From positions 456,311-520,310 of the forward strand of contig NZ_JAIOUV010000002.1 of assembly GCF_019931145.1 (NCBI RefSeq): a DNA stretch of 64,000 nt, read 5' to 3'. The notes beneath the pieces were generated by a model. The model was given only the letters and a program-made list of their open reading frames with translations, had not been told where the DNA came from and did not search any database. This stretch comes from Marinicella meishanensis (GTDB taxonomy: Bacteria; Pseudomonadota; Gammaproteobacteria; Xanthomonadales; Marinicellaceae). Position numbers and translations under genes: made by a program. Positions 26,609-38,298 of the stretch are shown here, piece by piece; the stretch's first letter is position 1, and each line of letters opens with the position of its first letter.

Positions 26609-27195
26609 TATGCTTGCTCCCCATCGGTGCCGATCTCGATGGTGTTTTCATCTAAGAAAGTGTATGGCGGAATGTCGAGGTTGCGACTGGCTGGTGAGCC
26701 AGCGAAAACCCGACCTGAAATGTCAAAACGAGAATTGTGACAGGGGCAGAAGAAACCGCCTTTCCAATTCTCATCGAATGATTGCGGCACCAAATCTGGA
26801 TAGTATTTTGGCGAACAACCCAAGTGCGTACAAATACCCACCACCACCAAAAAGTTTTTCTTTCTGGCGCGGTAGATGTCCTCAATGTAGTCGGGTTGCA
26901 TGCTGGATTCTGAATTGGGATCTTTCAATTGGTCATTCAATGATTCCAACACAGCGGTTTGTCGCTCGGTGCGGTTGACCAAAAACACCGGCTGTCCACG
27001 CCACAAAACATTCAACATTTGACCGGGTTCCACTTTGGAAATGTCGGTCTTAACCGGGCCACCGGCGGCTTTGGCACGCTCTGATGGCAGCCAAGATTTG
27101 AGGAAAGGAACGGCCGCGAACCCAGCACCAACGACGCCCACAGCGCCCGTACTGAGCAACAAAGTGCGACGACTTTTGTTGACATCTTCAGTCAT
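26608..27195 (-). CDS. petA: Rieske iron-sulfur subunit of the bc1 complex
   Basis: 195 residues from ATG 27195 (MTEDVNKSRRTLLLS), chosen over the upstream in-frame codon because the RR-containing N terminus followed by a single membrane helix (LLLSTGAVGVVGAGFAAVPF) is the usual Rieske start with a Tat-type signal. The 2Fe-2S cluster is held by CTHLGCSP and CPCHNSRFD, both complete. The head domain moves between cytochrome b and c1. First gene of petABC; all three genes overlap by one to a few bases, indicating coupled translation. Confidence 0.96.
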   Translation of the reverse strand: MTEDVNKSRRTLLLSTGAVGVVGAGFAAVPFLKSWLPSERAKAAGGPVKTDISKVEPGQMLNVLWRGQPVFLVNRTERQTAVLESLNDQLKDPNSESSMQPDYIEDIYRARKKNFLVVVGICTHLGCSPKYYPDLVPQSFDENWKGGFFCPCHNSRFDISGRVFAGSPASRNLDIPPYTFLDENTIEIGTDGEQA

Positions 27196-27543
27196 TGAAT
27201 TAACCCCTAATGAATCAAATCTTGTGGGCAAAAATCGCACACAAGGTGTATCAAATTATAAATCCGCGCAATTTTACAAGATTTTAATGTTTTTTCATAG
27301 CCAAGCAGTCATTTAATCGGAATTTTCAGCCGCCCTTTGGGTCCAAACTCAACGGTCACACAAGCCGTGATCGTGGCTGCCTGGATGCGCCAACTTGGGC
27401 CACTGATTGTGACCATTGACCACTGCAAGCCAGGTCACGATTGGTTACAATGGCACACAGGCAACGCGGTTGGGTCATGGGCCGCGCCAGCCGCTGTAAA
27501 GACATGCCACAAGCCCTTAACACGAACCAAGCCAAGCCAATTC
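27196..27543. other. Intergenic region between petA and the DegS-like gene
   Basis: About 350 bp between divergent genes. It holds a minus-strand -10 box for petA (27255-27260) and an AT-rich stretch around 27270-27310. An open frame leading into the protease gene from 27337 is not protein-like. No other feature seen. Confidence 0.5.
27255..27260 (-). promoter_or_regulatory. Candidate -10 box for petABC
   Basis: TATAAT on the minus strand, 59 bp before the petA ATG, preceded by AT-rich DNA. No consensus -35 at the usual spacing. Confidence 0.4.
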
Positions 27544-28641
27544 ATGAAGTCATACCTGCTATTCATCCTCAAATACGTCACCATAGGCCTGGCGGCCGGC
27601 TTTCTGTACCTGATGATCAGTGACAAGTTTTTCGCTGAGGATCCACCGGTCGAACAACCCCAACTGCTGTTCTCATATGCTCCGGCGGTGAATAAAATTT
27701 CCCCCTCGGTGGTCAGCATCTACACCCAAAGCAACCAACGGGTGCCCGCCAACTCGCCGGGCATATCACCCCGCGCACCCTATTTGACCCGCAGTTATTT
27801 GGGTTCTGGCGTGATCGTCACCGACCAAGGACACATCGTCACCAACAAACACGTGATTGATGACGCCACCCGGGTGGTGGTTTACCTGTGGGACAACCAA
27901 ACTTTTGATGCCAGTTTCGTGGGCCAGGATCCTTTGACCGACTTGGCGGTGATCAAGATCAACGCCGCCAATGTCACCGCGGCTGAATTTGCCGACAGCG
28001 ATCGGGTCAACACCGGCGATGTGGTACTGGCTGTGGGCAACCCCTTCGGCTTGAATCAAAGTGCTTCATTGGGCATCGTCAGTGCCACCGGCCGCCAAGG
28101 CTTGACCGAAAACCCCTTGAGCACCGAAAAACAGTTGGAAAATTTCATCCAAACCGATGCCGCCATCAACCAAGGTAATTCCGGCGGCCCCCTGATCAAT
28201 CCCCTGGGTCAAGTGGTCGGCATCAGCACCGCCAGCTATGGCCAATATGGGGCAGAGGGCATTAACTTTGCCACCCCTTCCAACACCGCCGTGCAAGTCA
28301 TCAACCAATTGATCCAGCATGGCCAAGTGCTGCGCGGCTGGCTGGGGATCCAATTCATCAATCCTTATGGCCACGCGGTCTACGGCATCCCCAAACCAGC
28401 CATTGGCATCATGGTTTCCAATGTGTTGCCCAACAGCGCGGCCGAACAAGCCGGCATCAAGTCCAAGGATGTGGTCACCCACTTGGGAAACCGGGTGATC
28501 AACTCTTTCGACCAATACCGCCAAGCCCTGTTCTCTTACACCGTGGGCGAACTGGTCACGGTCAAAGGTTACAACGACGAAGGTTCCTTCGAAAAAACCA
28601 TGACCATTGAGCCCAGACCCAACCAGGAAGACAACCCTTGA
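27544..28641 (+). CDS. degS: DegS/AlgW-like inner-membrane serine protease
   Basis: 365 residues from ATG 27544. Residues about 8-25 are a membrane anchor (ILKYVTIGLAAGFLYLMI), so the protease faces the periplasm. The catalytic triad is H103 (VTNKHVI), D133 (LTDLAV) and S213 (GNSGGPL). A single PDZ domain follows from about 262 (GWLGIQFINPYG... to VTVKGYNDEG). One PDZ plus a membrane anchor fits DegS/AlgW, which cleave the anti-sigma factor RseA/MucA when outer-membrane protein C termini bind the PDZ. The frame is open upstream to 27337 but that part is not protein-like. A stand-alone gene. Confidence 0.9.
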   Translation: MKSYLLFILKYVTIGLAAGFLYLMISDKFFAEDPPVEQPQLLFSYAPAVNKISPSVVSIYTQSNQRVPANSPGISPRAPYLTRSYLGSGVIVTDQGHIVTNKHVIDDATRVVVYLWDNQTFDASFVGQDPLTDLAVIKINAANVTAAEFADSDRVNTGDVVLAVGNPFGLNQSASLGIVSATGRQGLTENPLSTEKQLENFIQTDAAINQGNSGGPLINPLGQVVGISTASYGQYGAEGINFATPSNTAVQVINQLIQHGQVLRGWLGIQFINPYGHAVYGIPKPAIGIMVSNVLPNSAAEQAGIKSKDVVTHLGNRVINSFDQYRQALFSYTVGELVTVKGYNDEGSFEKTMTIEPRPNQEDNP

Positions 28642-28651
28642 TTGGGTTGTC
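28630..28651 (+). terminator. Hairpin over the degS stop codon
   Basis: GACAACCC (28630-28637) pairs with GGGTTGTC (28644-28651). There is no T-run, so termination is uncertain. Confidence 0.3.
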
Positions 28652-28800
28652 AACCGATTCATGGCACCGCTGACTGGCAACAATCAAATTAAAGAAATGG
28701 TTCACATTTCAATGAGATCGGGATGGTTTTGTGGCTCGAGTTTGGTTAAAATTCAAATGGGAATTCTTGTACAGATCGGTCAGATCGATCCAATCGAATC

Positions 28801-30969
28801 ATGTTTAAGTCAATGAACATTCGCACCATCGGCTGGTGCCTGATGCTGCTGTCAGCGGCCTGGGCAGAGGCCAGAGAACGGCCCAAGGTTGGTTTGGCCT
28901 TGTCCGGTGGCGGTGCCCGTGGCATGGCCCATGTCGGGGTGCTCAAAGCGCTGGAAGAAAAAAACATCCCCATTGATTACATTGCCGGTACCTCGATGGG
29001 CAGCATTGTGGGTGGTTTGTATGCCACCGGCATGAGCCCGGAAGATTTGGAATGGGCCATCCGCTCAGTCGACTGGGATGACGCCTTGAACCCCTCGGCC
29101 AAACGACAACTGAAAGACTACCGCCAAAAACAAGAAGAGAAAGACTATTTTGCCGATTTGGAAATTGGCATCTCCCGCGAAGGGGCAAAATCAGGCACTG
29201 GCTTGGTCGGCGACCACAAAGTGATGCTTGAATTACAACGCCTGGTGGGTTCCTTCAATGAACAGGACTTTGATCAATTCCCGATCCCTTTTCGGGCCGT
29301 AACCACCGATCTCAATGAAGGCGAGCCCTATGTCATCGACCACGGCGATTTGGCCATGGCCATGCGCGCATCCATGGCGGTGCCACTGGTGTTCGGCCCG
29401 GTCAAACACCACGACCGCATGTTGGTTGATGGGGGCATGCTGAACAATTTGCCAGTGGACGTGGTCAAAGCCATGGGGGCCGACATCGTCATCGCGGTGA
29501 ACATCTCCTCACCATTGGCCCGGGTCGATGAACAATCATCGGTGTTGGCTGTCACATACCAAAGCATTGATGTGGCCTTGGTGCAAAACACCAAAGCGTC
29601 CTTAAAACTGGCCGACATCGTGATCCAGCCGCCACTGGAGGGCATCGATGCCTCGATGTTTGATCGGGCGGCCGACATGATCAATGACGGCTATTTGACC
29701 ACCTACCAAAAATCGGTGGAATTGGCGCCTTTGAGCCTGAGTCCCAAAGCGTATGTGACCCACCTGGAAAGCCGCAATTTCCTGCCACGCGAAATCCCCA
29801 GCCGCATTCGCTTTGTTGAATTCACCGGCAACAAGCGCACCTCAACCGAACGCCTGATGTCGCATGCTGCCAGGTTGATCGGCCAGGAATTCAAAGCCCA
29901 GTTGGTGCAAGAATTCGTCGACCAGACGGTGGCTGAAGAAGAAGACATCCAGGTGATGACCTACCACGTCGATGAAAATGCCGAAAGCGGTCGTGGCATC
30001 GTCTTCAAAGTGCAGGAAAAACGCTGGGGGCCTGATTACTTGAAATTCGGCTTGAAGGTACAGGATGATTTCGATTCCAACACCCGCATCTCATTGTTGG
30101 TGCGCCACCACCGGTACAACATCAACCGCAAAGGCGGGCGTTGGGTCAATGACTTGAGCATCGGTTCGGTGCTGGCTTGGCAATCCGAACTGTACCAACC
30201 ACTGGATTTTGACAACCGCTTTTTTGCTACCGCTAACATCGACACCATCAAAGACACCCGGCGTTTTTATCAGGGCATCGACGCCACCGGTGAATACGAC
30301 ATCAAAAAGTTTGGTTTTGGTCTGAACCTTGGCTACAACCCCAACATCAACAGCGAACTGCGCGCCGGCATTTGGTACAAAGACGAAAGCGTGGTGCCGG
30401 TGATCAATGACGTTGATTTTGACACCGCCATCAACCGCACCGTGGGCCTGAAAGTGAATTACGGTTACGACACCCTGGAAAAGGCCGTTGGCGCCAGACA
30501 TGGCTATGACATCAAAACCGAATTGGGGCTGTTTGATCGGGTGCAATACCTCAGCTTTGACGGCTACCGCCGCTTCCCCATGTTTGACAAATCGGCCGCC
30601 CATGTGCGGGTCAAATTCGACTTCACCGACCTGGTCGACGAAGAAGAGTTTTTCAAAGCCTATGGTGGCATCGATGATTTTGCCGGCTACCCGACCCATT
30701 CTTTGTTGGGTTTGAATGCCTTTCTGCTGGAATTGGGCTGGTACACGCCCTTGAGCTCCATAGACCTGCCCATCATCGGGGTGCCCGACCTGGCCTTCAA
30801 AACCCACTGGGGCAATGTCTGGCAGCGCAACATCAAAATCGACGAGATGATCTATGGCATGTCTGCCGGGATTTCATTCGACGTGCAAGACACCGTGATG
30901 TTTTTGGGCACCGGCTACAGCCATGACGGCGAAGCCCGCTTCTACCTGCGCTTGGGCACCGGGTTCTGA
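28801..30969 (+). CDS. Patatin-like phospholipase with POTRA and Omp85-type barrel (PlpD-like, type Vd)
   Basis: 722 residues. A signal peptide (IGWCLMLLSAAWAEA) is followed by a patatin domain: oxyanion loop SGGGARGMAH at about 35-44, nucleophile S65 in GTSMGS, and catalytic D210 in LVDGGMLNNLP, so the Ser-Asp dyad is complete. A single POTRA-like domain lies at about 335-415 (IRFVEFTGNKRTSTERL), then a 16-strand-type barrel to a terminal aromatic (LRLGTGF). This order matches PlpD of Pseudomonas, the type Vd autotransporter that carries a lipase across the outer membrane. It probably acts on phospholipids outside or at the surface. The gene is alone, 159 bp after degS. Confidence 0.92.
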   Translation: MFKSMNIRTIGWCLMLLSAAWAEARERPKVGLALSGGGARGMAHVGVLKALEEKNIPIDYIAGTSMGSIVGGLYATGMSPEDLEWAIRSVDWDDALNPSAKRQLKDYRQKQEEKDYFADLEIGISREGAKSGTGLVGDHKVMLELQRLVGSFNEQDFDQFPIPFRAVTTDLNEGEPYVIDHGDLAMAMRASMAVPLVFGPVKHHDRMLVDGGMLNNLPVDVVKAMGADIVIAVNISSPLARVDEQSSVLAVTYQSIDVALVQNTKASLKLADIVIQPPLEGIDASMFDRAADMINDGYLTTYQKSVELAPLSLSPKAYVTHLESRNFLPREIPSRIRFVEFTGNKRTSTERLMSHAARLIGQEFKAQLVQEFVDQTVAEEEDIQVMTYHVDENAESGRGIVFKVQEKRWGPDYLKFGLKVQDDFDSNTRISLLVRHHRYNINRKGGRWVNDLSIGSVLAWQSELYQPLDFDNRFFATANIDTIKDTRRFYQGIDATGEYDIKKFGFGLNLGYNPNINSELRAGIWYKDESVVPVINDVDFDTAINRTVGLKVNYGYDTLEKAVGARHGYDIKTELGLFDRVQYLSFDGYRRFPMFDKSAAHVRVKFDFTDLVDEEEFFKAYGGIDDFAGYPTHSLLGLNAFLLELGWYTPLSSIDLPIIGVPDLAFKTHWGNVWQRNIKIDEMIYGMSAGISFDVQDTVMFLGTGYSHDGEARFYLRLGTGF

Positions 30970-31059
30970 AGCCCCAACAAGACCCTAACGTTTTCTTGCT
31001 GATTTCTGAATGTTTGGCTTGTTACCATGAGCCGGAACAACCTGAAATGAGAACCCAAC

Positions 31060-31452
31060 ATGAAAACATGCCAGCCCCTGACCCAGGGTGCCACATGGGC
31101 TTGCGGCCTGCTGTGGGCAGCCTTGGCCAACGCCCAGGAAGCGCCACAGACCATGAACTTGACGCCCGTTTTGGATGGTCACGCCTATCAACTCAATGGT
31201 GATGTGATGATCGACTTTGCCAACCAAATCATCCACTTCAACAGCGACATGACCGAATGCCTGCAAGCCAATGGTCAGCCACCTTTGGACACTTTGGATT
31301 GGGCGGCGGCCACCAATTTGCAATTCATCGGTTTACAGCGCTTCAGCTTCAACACCAGCCACAACAACCTCTATTTGAGCAGCGAGACGGCGGACGTTTT
31401 GTGTGACAACGCGGTGTACGTGGATACCTTGTTTGCCAATGGCTTTGACTGA
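31060..31452 (+). CDS. Small secreted protein with C-terminal LFANGFD motif
   Basis: 130 residues. The signal peptide (hydrophobic core ACGLLWAALANA) is cleaved near AQEA. The mature part has two cysteines (TECLQ and DVLCDN) that may pair, and beta-prone sequence (LQFIGLQRFSFNTSHNNLYLSS). It ends VYVDTLFANGFD, matching the endings of three other secreted proteins in this window. The codons for GFD and the stop are part of a 15-bp unit repeated three times (31441-31485). No family recognised. Confidence 0.55.
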   Translation: MKTCQPLTQGATWACGLLWAALANAQEAPQTMNLTPVLDGHAYQLNGDVMIDFANQIIHFNSDMTECLQANGQPPLDTLDWAAATNLQFIGLQRFSFNTSHNNLYLSSETADVLCDNAVYVDTLFANGFD

Positions 31453-31485
31453 CTGCGCTTTGACTGACTGGGATATGACTGAATG
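31441..31485 (+). repeat. Three tandem 15-bp copies encoding GFD-stop
   Basis: Units GGC TTT GAC TGA CTG, CGC TTT GAC TGA CTG and GGA TAT GAC TGA ATG follow each other. The first contains the real C-terminal GFD and stop; the others repeat it in the same frame after the stop. Confidence 0.8.
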
Positions 31486-31511
31486 CGCAACGGGCCATGC
31501 AGCCCACTGAC

Positions 31512-34129
<2,618 letters not shown>

Positions 34130-34253
34130 GGGTTTGGGTGACGTTCCAAAGATTGAAGACTGAATGATACAAAAACCATCGACTAACTGCAAGGCAAAGC
34201 CCTGACCGAATTACCGGGTGGATGACGCCAGCCAAGCCCGTTTGGCCCGACAA

Positions 34254-34442
34254 TGGTATACTCAAGCGAAAAACTCAGCCAAAAATGGCCCAGCAATGTG
34301 CTCAAATGATAAGTGCTTCACAGATTTTCCAGCGCGAATAGGGGATAAAAGTTATAAGATAGAAACTCAAAGAAGCTGAATAGGATTGTAATAGGATTGA
34401 GCGACTTAGTGTATTAAGCCCTGACCCTCAGGGCTTTTTTTT
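34254..34442 (+). ncRNA. Candidate small RNA with extended -10 promoter and terminator
   Basis: An extended -10 element TGGTATACT (34254-34262) predicts a start near 34269. A strong intrinsic terminator lies at 34417-34442: AGCCCTGA pairs with TCAGGGCT, followed by eight T. The roughly 170 nt between have no good reading frame and contain short hairpins (GCCA-aaaa-TGGC), a direct repeat ATAGGATTG (twice) and GGGGATAA, giving three GGA motifs. It lies between divergent zipA and the YciK-like gene. It does not match 6S or tmRNA by eye. Weak CsrA-binding potential; role unknown. Confidence 0.5.
34417..34442 (+). terminator. Intrinsic terminator of the candidate small RNA
   Basis: Eight-bp stem AGCCCTGA/TCAGGGCT with a CCC loop and eight T residues. 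It points along the plus strand, where no protein gene lies upstream, which is the main evidence for the RNA. Confidence 0.88.
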
Positions 34443-34470
34443 GCGCGGATGAAAAATCAGTCGCGACGGT

Positions 34471-35178
34471 TTAAGACACGGCATCCACTGGCGCCAACGC
34501 ATCCACATATAAATCGGCCACATCCAAAGGTTTGGCCAAACGGTCTGGATTTTCCGCCGGCCAGGCTTTGGCCCGCAGCGGTGTGTGCATCGGTGGTGGG
34601 GTGATGGTCAACACATTGACCCCTTGGTTTTCACATTCCTGGGCCAGGATGTTGGCGAACTGTTCGATCGCCGCTTTGCCCACCCCATATTGACCCCAAT
34701 AGGCTTTGCCCAAGGTTTCCAGGTTGTCTGAGGTGAAAATCACCGAGCCCTTGCTTTTCAATATCAATGGCAACAGGGCTTGGGTCAAAAAGATCGGTGA
34801 ATTGACATTGACCTGCATTTCCTTCAACCAACGCGACGCTTCATACAGCAGGAACGGCGTGAGACTGCCAAATTCTGCCGCGGTGTGGACCAAGCCATCC
34901 AACACCACGAAGTTGTCTTTGATGACTTTGCTCAATTGCATGTAGTCATTGGGGGTGGCACCTATCAGGTTCATTGGATAAATCACCGGCTCCTTGAGGT
35001 CCCGTTTGACCAGCTCATCACACAAGCGGTCCAAAGCCCGGGGATTTTTGTCGCTGATGATCAAATTGGCCCCCTGTTGCGTCAAGCGCAGCGCCAGGGC
35101 CGAACCCAACGCACCGCATGCGCCGGTCAAGAAGATGGTTTTATTGGCCAGTCGTTTTTGATTTTCTGTGGTAGACAT
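34471..35178 (-). CDS. Short-chain dehydrogenase (YciK-like)
   Basis: 235 residues from ATG 35178, which has AGGGG five bases upstream; two in-frame codons before it are less likely. The Rossmann motif TGACGALG binds NAD(P), NAG is replaced by HTAAEFG (HTAAEFGSL is the usual YciK segment), and the catalytic YxxxK is YGVGK. YciK-type reductases are conserved in gammaproteobacteria, usually near genes for cell growth; the substrate is unknown. The stop lies 29 bp from the small RNA terminator, so the 3' end of its mRNA is antisense-facing. Confidence 0.88.
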   Translation of the reverse strand: MSTTENQKRLANKTIFLTGACGALGSALALRLTQQGANLIISDKNPRALDRLCDELVKRDLKEPVIYPMNLIGATPNDYMQLSKVIKDNFVVLDGLVHTAAEFGSLTPFLLYEASRWLKEMQVNVNSPIFLTQALLPLILKSKGSVIFTSDNLETLGKAYWGQYGVGKAAIEQFANILAQECENQGVNVLTITPPPMHTPLRAKAWPAENPDRLAKPLDVADLYVDALAPVDAVS

Positions 35179-35496
35179 CAACACCCCTGATAATGGATGC
35201 CAAAATTCTAGCAGCTTTAACCCAAAATAAACAACGTAAAAATACCCACCTGGGTCTCATGAACCATTTGACACCCACCATTCAAGCAGCCGACGGCTTG
35301 TTAAATTCCCATTAAACCAGTCAGTCCCGATTCAGATTTTTTGTGTTATCATCTACTGCTTTGGTCGTAGGGAGCGTGTGCAAGTTGCCAAAATTACCGT
35401 TGGCAAACAACACCCTTGAACCAAAAACCATCTGTGCCCGGTTCACGTTTTACCACTCAACGAAGAACTGACTGATCATCAATAAGAGGAAGATTT
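35179..35496. other. Intergenic region upstream of the POT transporter
   Basis: About 320 bp. The proximal half contains the divergent promoters; an extended -10 (35344-35352) points to the transporter, giving a leader of about 140 nt. No recognised riboswitch or hairpin with a T-run was found in that leader. Confidence 0.4.
35344..35352 (+). promoter_or_regulatory. Extended -10 promoter for the POT transporter
   Basis: TGTTATCAT fits the TGn-extended -10 pattern. No clear -35. It lies 145 bp before the ATG at 35497. Confidence 0.4.
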
Positions 35497-37044
35497 ATGA
35501 ATACTGAAGTGTTTACTCAGGAAGCCAGAAATGAGATGTGGGGTCATCCCAAAGGTCTCTATGTGTGCTTCTTTACCGAACTGTGGGAACGGTTCTCATT
35601 TTATGGCATGAAGTTTTTGTTGGTGTTGTACTTAACCAAATACCATCTATTCACTGATGCCGAAGGCCTGGACGTGCTGGGCGCTTATGCCGGTATGGTT
35701 TATGCCATTCCGGTGATTGGTGGCATGCTCGCCGATCGCTACTTGGGACCCAGAAAAGCCGTGTTGTTTGGCGGCATCTTGCTGGTCATAGGACACTTGT
35801 TGATGGCCGTTGAAGGTGAACAAGCGGCCATTGTGGATGGCGTGGTCACCCAAGACTTGGCGGCCCTGAATGTATTCTATTTGGCTTTGGCCTTCATCAT
35901 TTTGGGGGTGGGTTTTCTGAAGCCCAACATCTCCACCATAGTGGGCAAACTGTATTCAGCCGAAGACCCACGGCGTGACTCTGGATTCACCATCTTTTAT
36001 ATGGGCATCAACATCGGTTCCTTCACCGCCACCTTGTTGTGTGGTTGGTTGGGAGAAACCTACGGTTGGGGTTATGGTTTTGGTGCCGCTGGTATTGGCA
36101 TGTTGTTTGGTTTGATTTTCTTCCTCAAAGGCCAAAAGTTTTTGTATGGTCATGCCGACCCCGATGACCCAGAGAAGCTCAAGAAAAAAGTGCTGGGACC
36201 CTTGAATGTGGAATGGACCATTTACTTGGTGTCCTTGATGTCTCTGGCCCTGATCTGGTTTGTGGTACAAAGAGAAGCTTGGGTCCACTCAGGCCAATGG
36301 GTGTTGTTGGCTTTGGCTGCTGGCTTCATGATGTTTTATGCTTTCATGAAATCCACCCCAGTCGAGCGCAGCCGGATATTGGTGTTGATCGTTTTGATTG
36401 CGTCCACCATTGTGTTCTGGGCCTTGTTTGAACAAGCCGGTGCCAGCATGACCTTATTTGCTGATCGGGTGATGGAAAGAACCGCCTTTGGCATTGAATT
36501 CAAAGCCTCACAATTCGGCTCATTGAATGCCGGCTTCATCATCTTGTTGGCTCCGGTTTTTGCTTGGCTCTGGGTGTGGTTATCCAAACGCAACCTGGAA
36601 CCATCGACACCAGCCAAGTTTGGTTTGGGTTTGATCCAGGCCGGCTTGGGTTTTGGCGCCTTGGTATTGGGTGCCAGCATGCCTGAAGCCTCTGGCAAAG
36701 TGGCCATGATTTGGTTGGTGTTGGCGTATTTGCTGCACACCACAGGTGAGTTGGCTTTGTCTCCGGTTGGCTTATCGGCAGTGACCAAGCTGGCTCCGAG
36801 CAAAATCGTCGGTTTCTCCATGGGTACCTGGTTCCTTGCCACCGCCTTGTCGGAGACCCTGGCCACCCGGTTGTCGAAATTTGCCGCTTTTGATGGTGAT
36901 GCCGAGGAAACCTTAACCATGACCGAACAAGTGGCCAAATACACCGAACTGTTCGATTTCCTGATGTGGCTCGGTATCGGTGCCGGTGTGTTCATGCTGA
37001 TCATTACCCCCATCCTGAAGAAAGGCATGAAAGGAATTCACTGA
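35497..37044 (+). CDS. Proton-dependent oligopeptide transporter (POT/PTR2 family)
   Basis: 515 residues with about fourteen membrane segments. The family motif ExxERFxFYG appears as FFTELWERFSFYGMKFLLVLYL at about residues 27-48, followed by ADRYLGPRK (loop 2-3) and the PTR2 signature region GFLKPNISTIVGKLY then FTIFYMGINIGSFTATLLCG. The POT family imports di- and tripeptides with protons. Start ATG has AGAGGAAG nine bases upstream. A terminator follows at 37069. Neighbouring genes do not indicate a specific peptide role. Confidence 0.93.
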   Translation: MNTEVFTQEARNEMWGHPKGLYVCFFTELWERFSFYGMKFLLVLYLTKYHLFTDAEGLDVLGAYAGMVYAIPVIGGMLADRYLGPRKAVLFGGILLVIGHLLMAVEGEQAAIVDGVVTQDLAALNVFYLALAFIILGVGFLKPNISTIVGKLYSAEDPRRDSGFTIFYMGINIGSFTATLLCGWLGETYGWGYGFGAAGIGMLFGLIFFLKGQKFLYGHADPDDPEKLKKKVLGPLNVEWTIYLVSLMSLALIWFVVQREAWVHSGQWVLLALAAGFMMFYAFMKSTPVERSRILVLIVLIASTIVFWALFEQAGASMTLFADRVMERTAFGIEFKASQFGSLNAGFIILLAPVFAWLWVWLSKRNLEPSTPAKFGLGLIQAGLGFGALVLGASMPEASGKVAMIWLVLAYLLHTTGELALSPVGLSAVTKLAPSKIVGFSMGTWFLATALSETLATRLSKFAAFDGDAEETLTMTEQVAKYTELFDFLMWLGIGAGVFMLIITPILKKGMKGIH

Positions 37045-37068
37045 TTGCACTTGCATTCAGCGCAAATC

Positions 37069-37104
37069 ACACCCATTTATGGCGACATGAATGGGTGTTT
37101 TTTT
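37069..37104 (+). terminator. Intrinsic terminator after the POT transporter
   Basis: ACACCCATT (37069-37077) pairs with AATGGGTGT (37090-37098), followed by seven T. Confidence 0.85.
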
Positions 37105-37122
37105 GCCCACAATGATTGAGCC

Positions 37123-37428
37123 ATGCCCGTTTACACCTACGAAAACCAACACCCTGACCGCCATTGCACCTATTGCTTGGGTGGTTTTGATGTGTTGCAG
37201 AAACTGGCCGATCCAAAGTTGACCCATTGTCCGCACTGTGGTCATGCCATCAAAAAAGTCATCAAAGCAGTGAATTTACAAGCAGAACTCACCGCTTCAT
37301 CAAACACCACATTGTCTGAGAAGAACATCGCCAAGCAGGGCTTCACCCAATACCGCAAGACCGGCCCTGGTCAATACGAAAAAACCGCCGGTGAAGGGCC
37401 CGATACGCTGGACGCCAACCAGGACTGA
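37123..37428 (+). CDS. FmdB-like zinc-ribbon protein
   Basis: 101 residues. The N terminus MPVYTYENQHPDRHCTYCLGGFDVLQKLADPKLTHCPHCG contains two CxxC pairs (CTYC and CPHC) as in FmdB-type zinc ribbons, and TYE...F..LQK.AD...CP.CG matches the family spacing. The C-terminal half is polar and variable. FmdB-type proteins are described as putative regulatory proteins with no clear biochemical role. The gene sits between two terminator-bounded units and is probably transcribed from its own promoter. Confidence 0.75.
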   Translation: MPVYTYENQHPDRHCTYCLGGFDVLQKLADPKLTHCPHCGHAIKKVIKAVNLQAELTASSNTTLSEKNIAKQGFTQYRKTGPGQYEKTAGEGPDTLDANQD

Positions 37429-37516
37429 AAAACTCCGAACAAGTCCGCACACTTTCACAGAGATTCCACACTGGGCTGTTATGATCCAGGGTTAACTTTT
37501 GAATTAGGGAGACACC

Positions 37517-38278
37517 ATGAAAAAACTATTTACCGCCGCTTTGATCGTGGGTTTGGCATTCACTGCCCAAGCCGATGACCATGAAAAATCCACCGCCGAT
37601 CTGATCAAAATGGCGATGGAATCTGACCTCAGAACCGACGCCGAAAAAGACCGCGATCGCAACCGCAAACCGGTTGAGACCTTGGAGTTTTTGGGTTTTT
37701 CTCATGACATGAAAGTGGTTGAGTTGTTGCCTGGTGGCGGCTGGTACACCAAAATTCTGGCACCGGTGTTGCAAGAAAAAGGTGAATTGACCGTGGCCTT
37801 GGGCACCGGTCGAGTCGGTTCCATGATCGGTGACAACGATGCCTTGTCAGCGGTCAAAATTGGCGCCGAAGCCTCCAATATTTACCGCAAAGACGGGGCC
37901 CGTTTTTACTCCCTGGAAAACGCCGATTTGGGGGTCAAAAAAGCCGACATGGTATTGACCTTCAGAAACTACCACAACTTTGCTGAAGACGGTCGCCAAG
38001 CGATGAACGAAGCGGCCTGGGATGCCCTGAAAATGGGCGGCATTTATGGCGTGGTGGACCACACCCGCCGCCACATGGAAGGCGATAATGACGAAAACCG
38101 CCGCCGCTTTGATCCGGTCAAAGCCATCTTGGAAATCCAGGCCGCCGGTTTTGAACTGGTGGACTACTCCACTTTGCACTACCGCGCCGATGATGAATTG
38201 CGCTATGAAGTGGGTCGCAAAACCGTCTCCGGTAACACCGACCGTTGGACGTTGAAGTTCAAGAAAGTGAAAAAATAA
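37517..38278 (+). CDS. Exported methyltransferase-like protein (class I SAM fold)
   Basis: 253 residues. A signal peptide (MKKLFTAALIVGLAFTAQA) directs it to the periplasm. The mature part resembles a SAM-dependent methyltransferase: VVELLPGGGWYTKIL takes the place of the SAM-binding GxGxG motif, and MVLTFRNYHNFAED and GGIYGVVDHTRR fit the later strands. COG4798-type predicted methyltransferases share this pattern. Since SAM is not known to be in the periplasm, catalysis is uncertain. The ribosome binding site is AGGGAGA, and the gene is followed by a strong terminator. Confidence 0.78.
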   Translation: MKKLFTAALIVGLAFTAQADDHEKSTADLIKMAMESDLRTDAEKDRDRNRKPVETLEFLGFSHDMKVVELLPGGGWYTKILAPVLQEKGELTVALGTGRVGSMIGDNDALSAVKIGAEASNIYRKDGARFYSLENADLGVKKADMVLTFRNYHNFAEDGRQAMNEAAWDALKMGGIYGVVDHTRRHMEGDNDENRRRFDPVKAILEIQAAGFELVDYSTLHYRADDELRYEVGRKTVSGNTDRWTLKFKKVKK

Positions 38279-38298
38279 TCGCGGCCATCAGCCACGAA

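Noticed and set aside
27337..27543. N-terminal extension of the DegS-like protease
   Set aside because: The extra residues are not protein-like and would precede the membrane anchor, unlike known DegS.
34254..34442. 6S RNA or tmRNA as identity of the small RNA
   Set aside because: No long closing stem joining the two ends with a central bubble as in 6S, and no tRNA-like ends or tag frame as in tmRNA.
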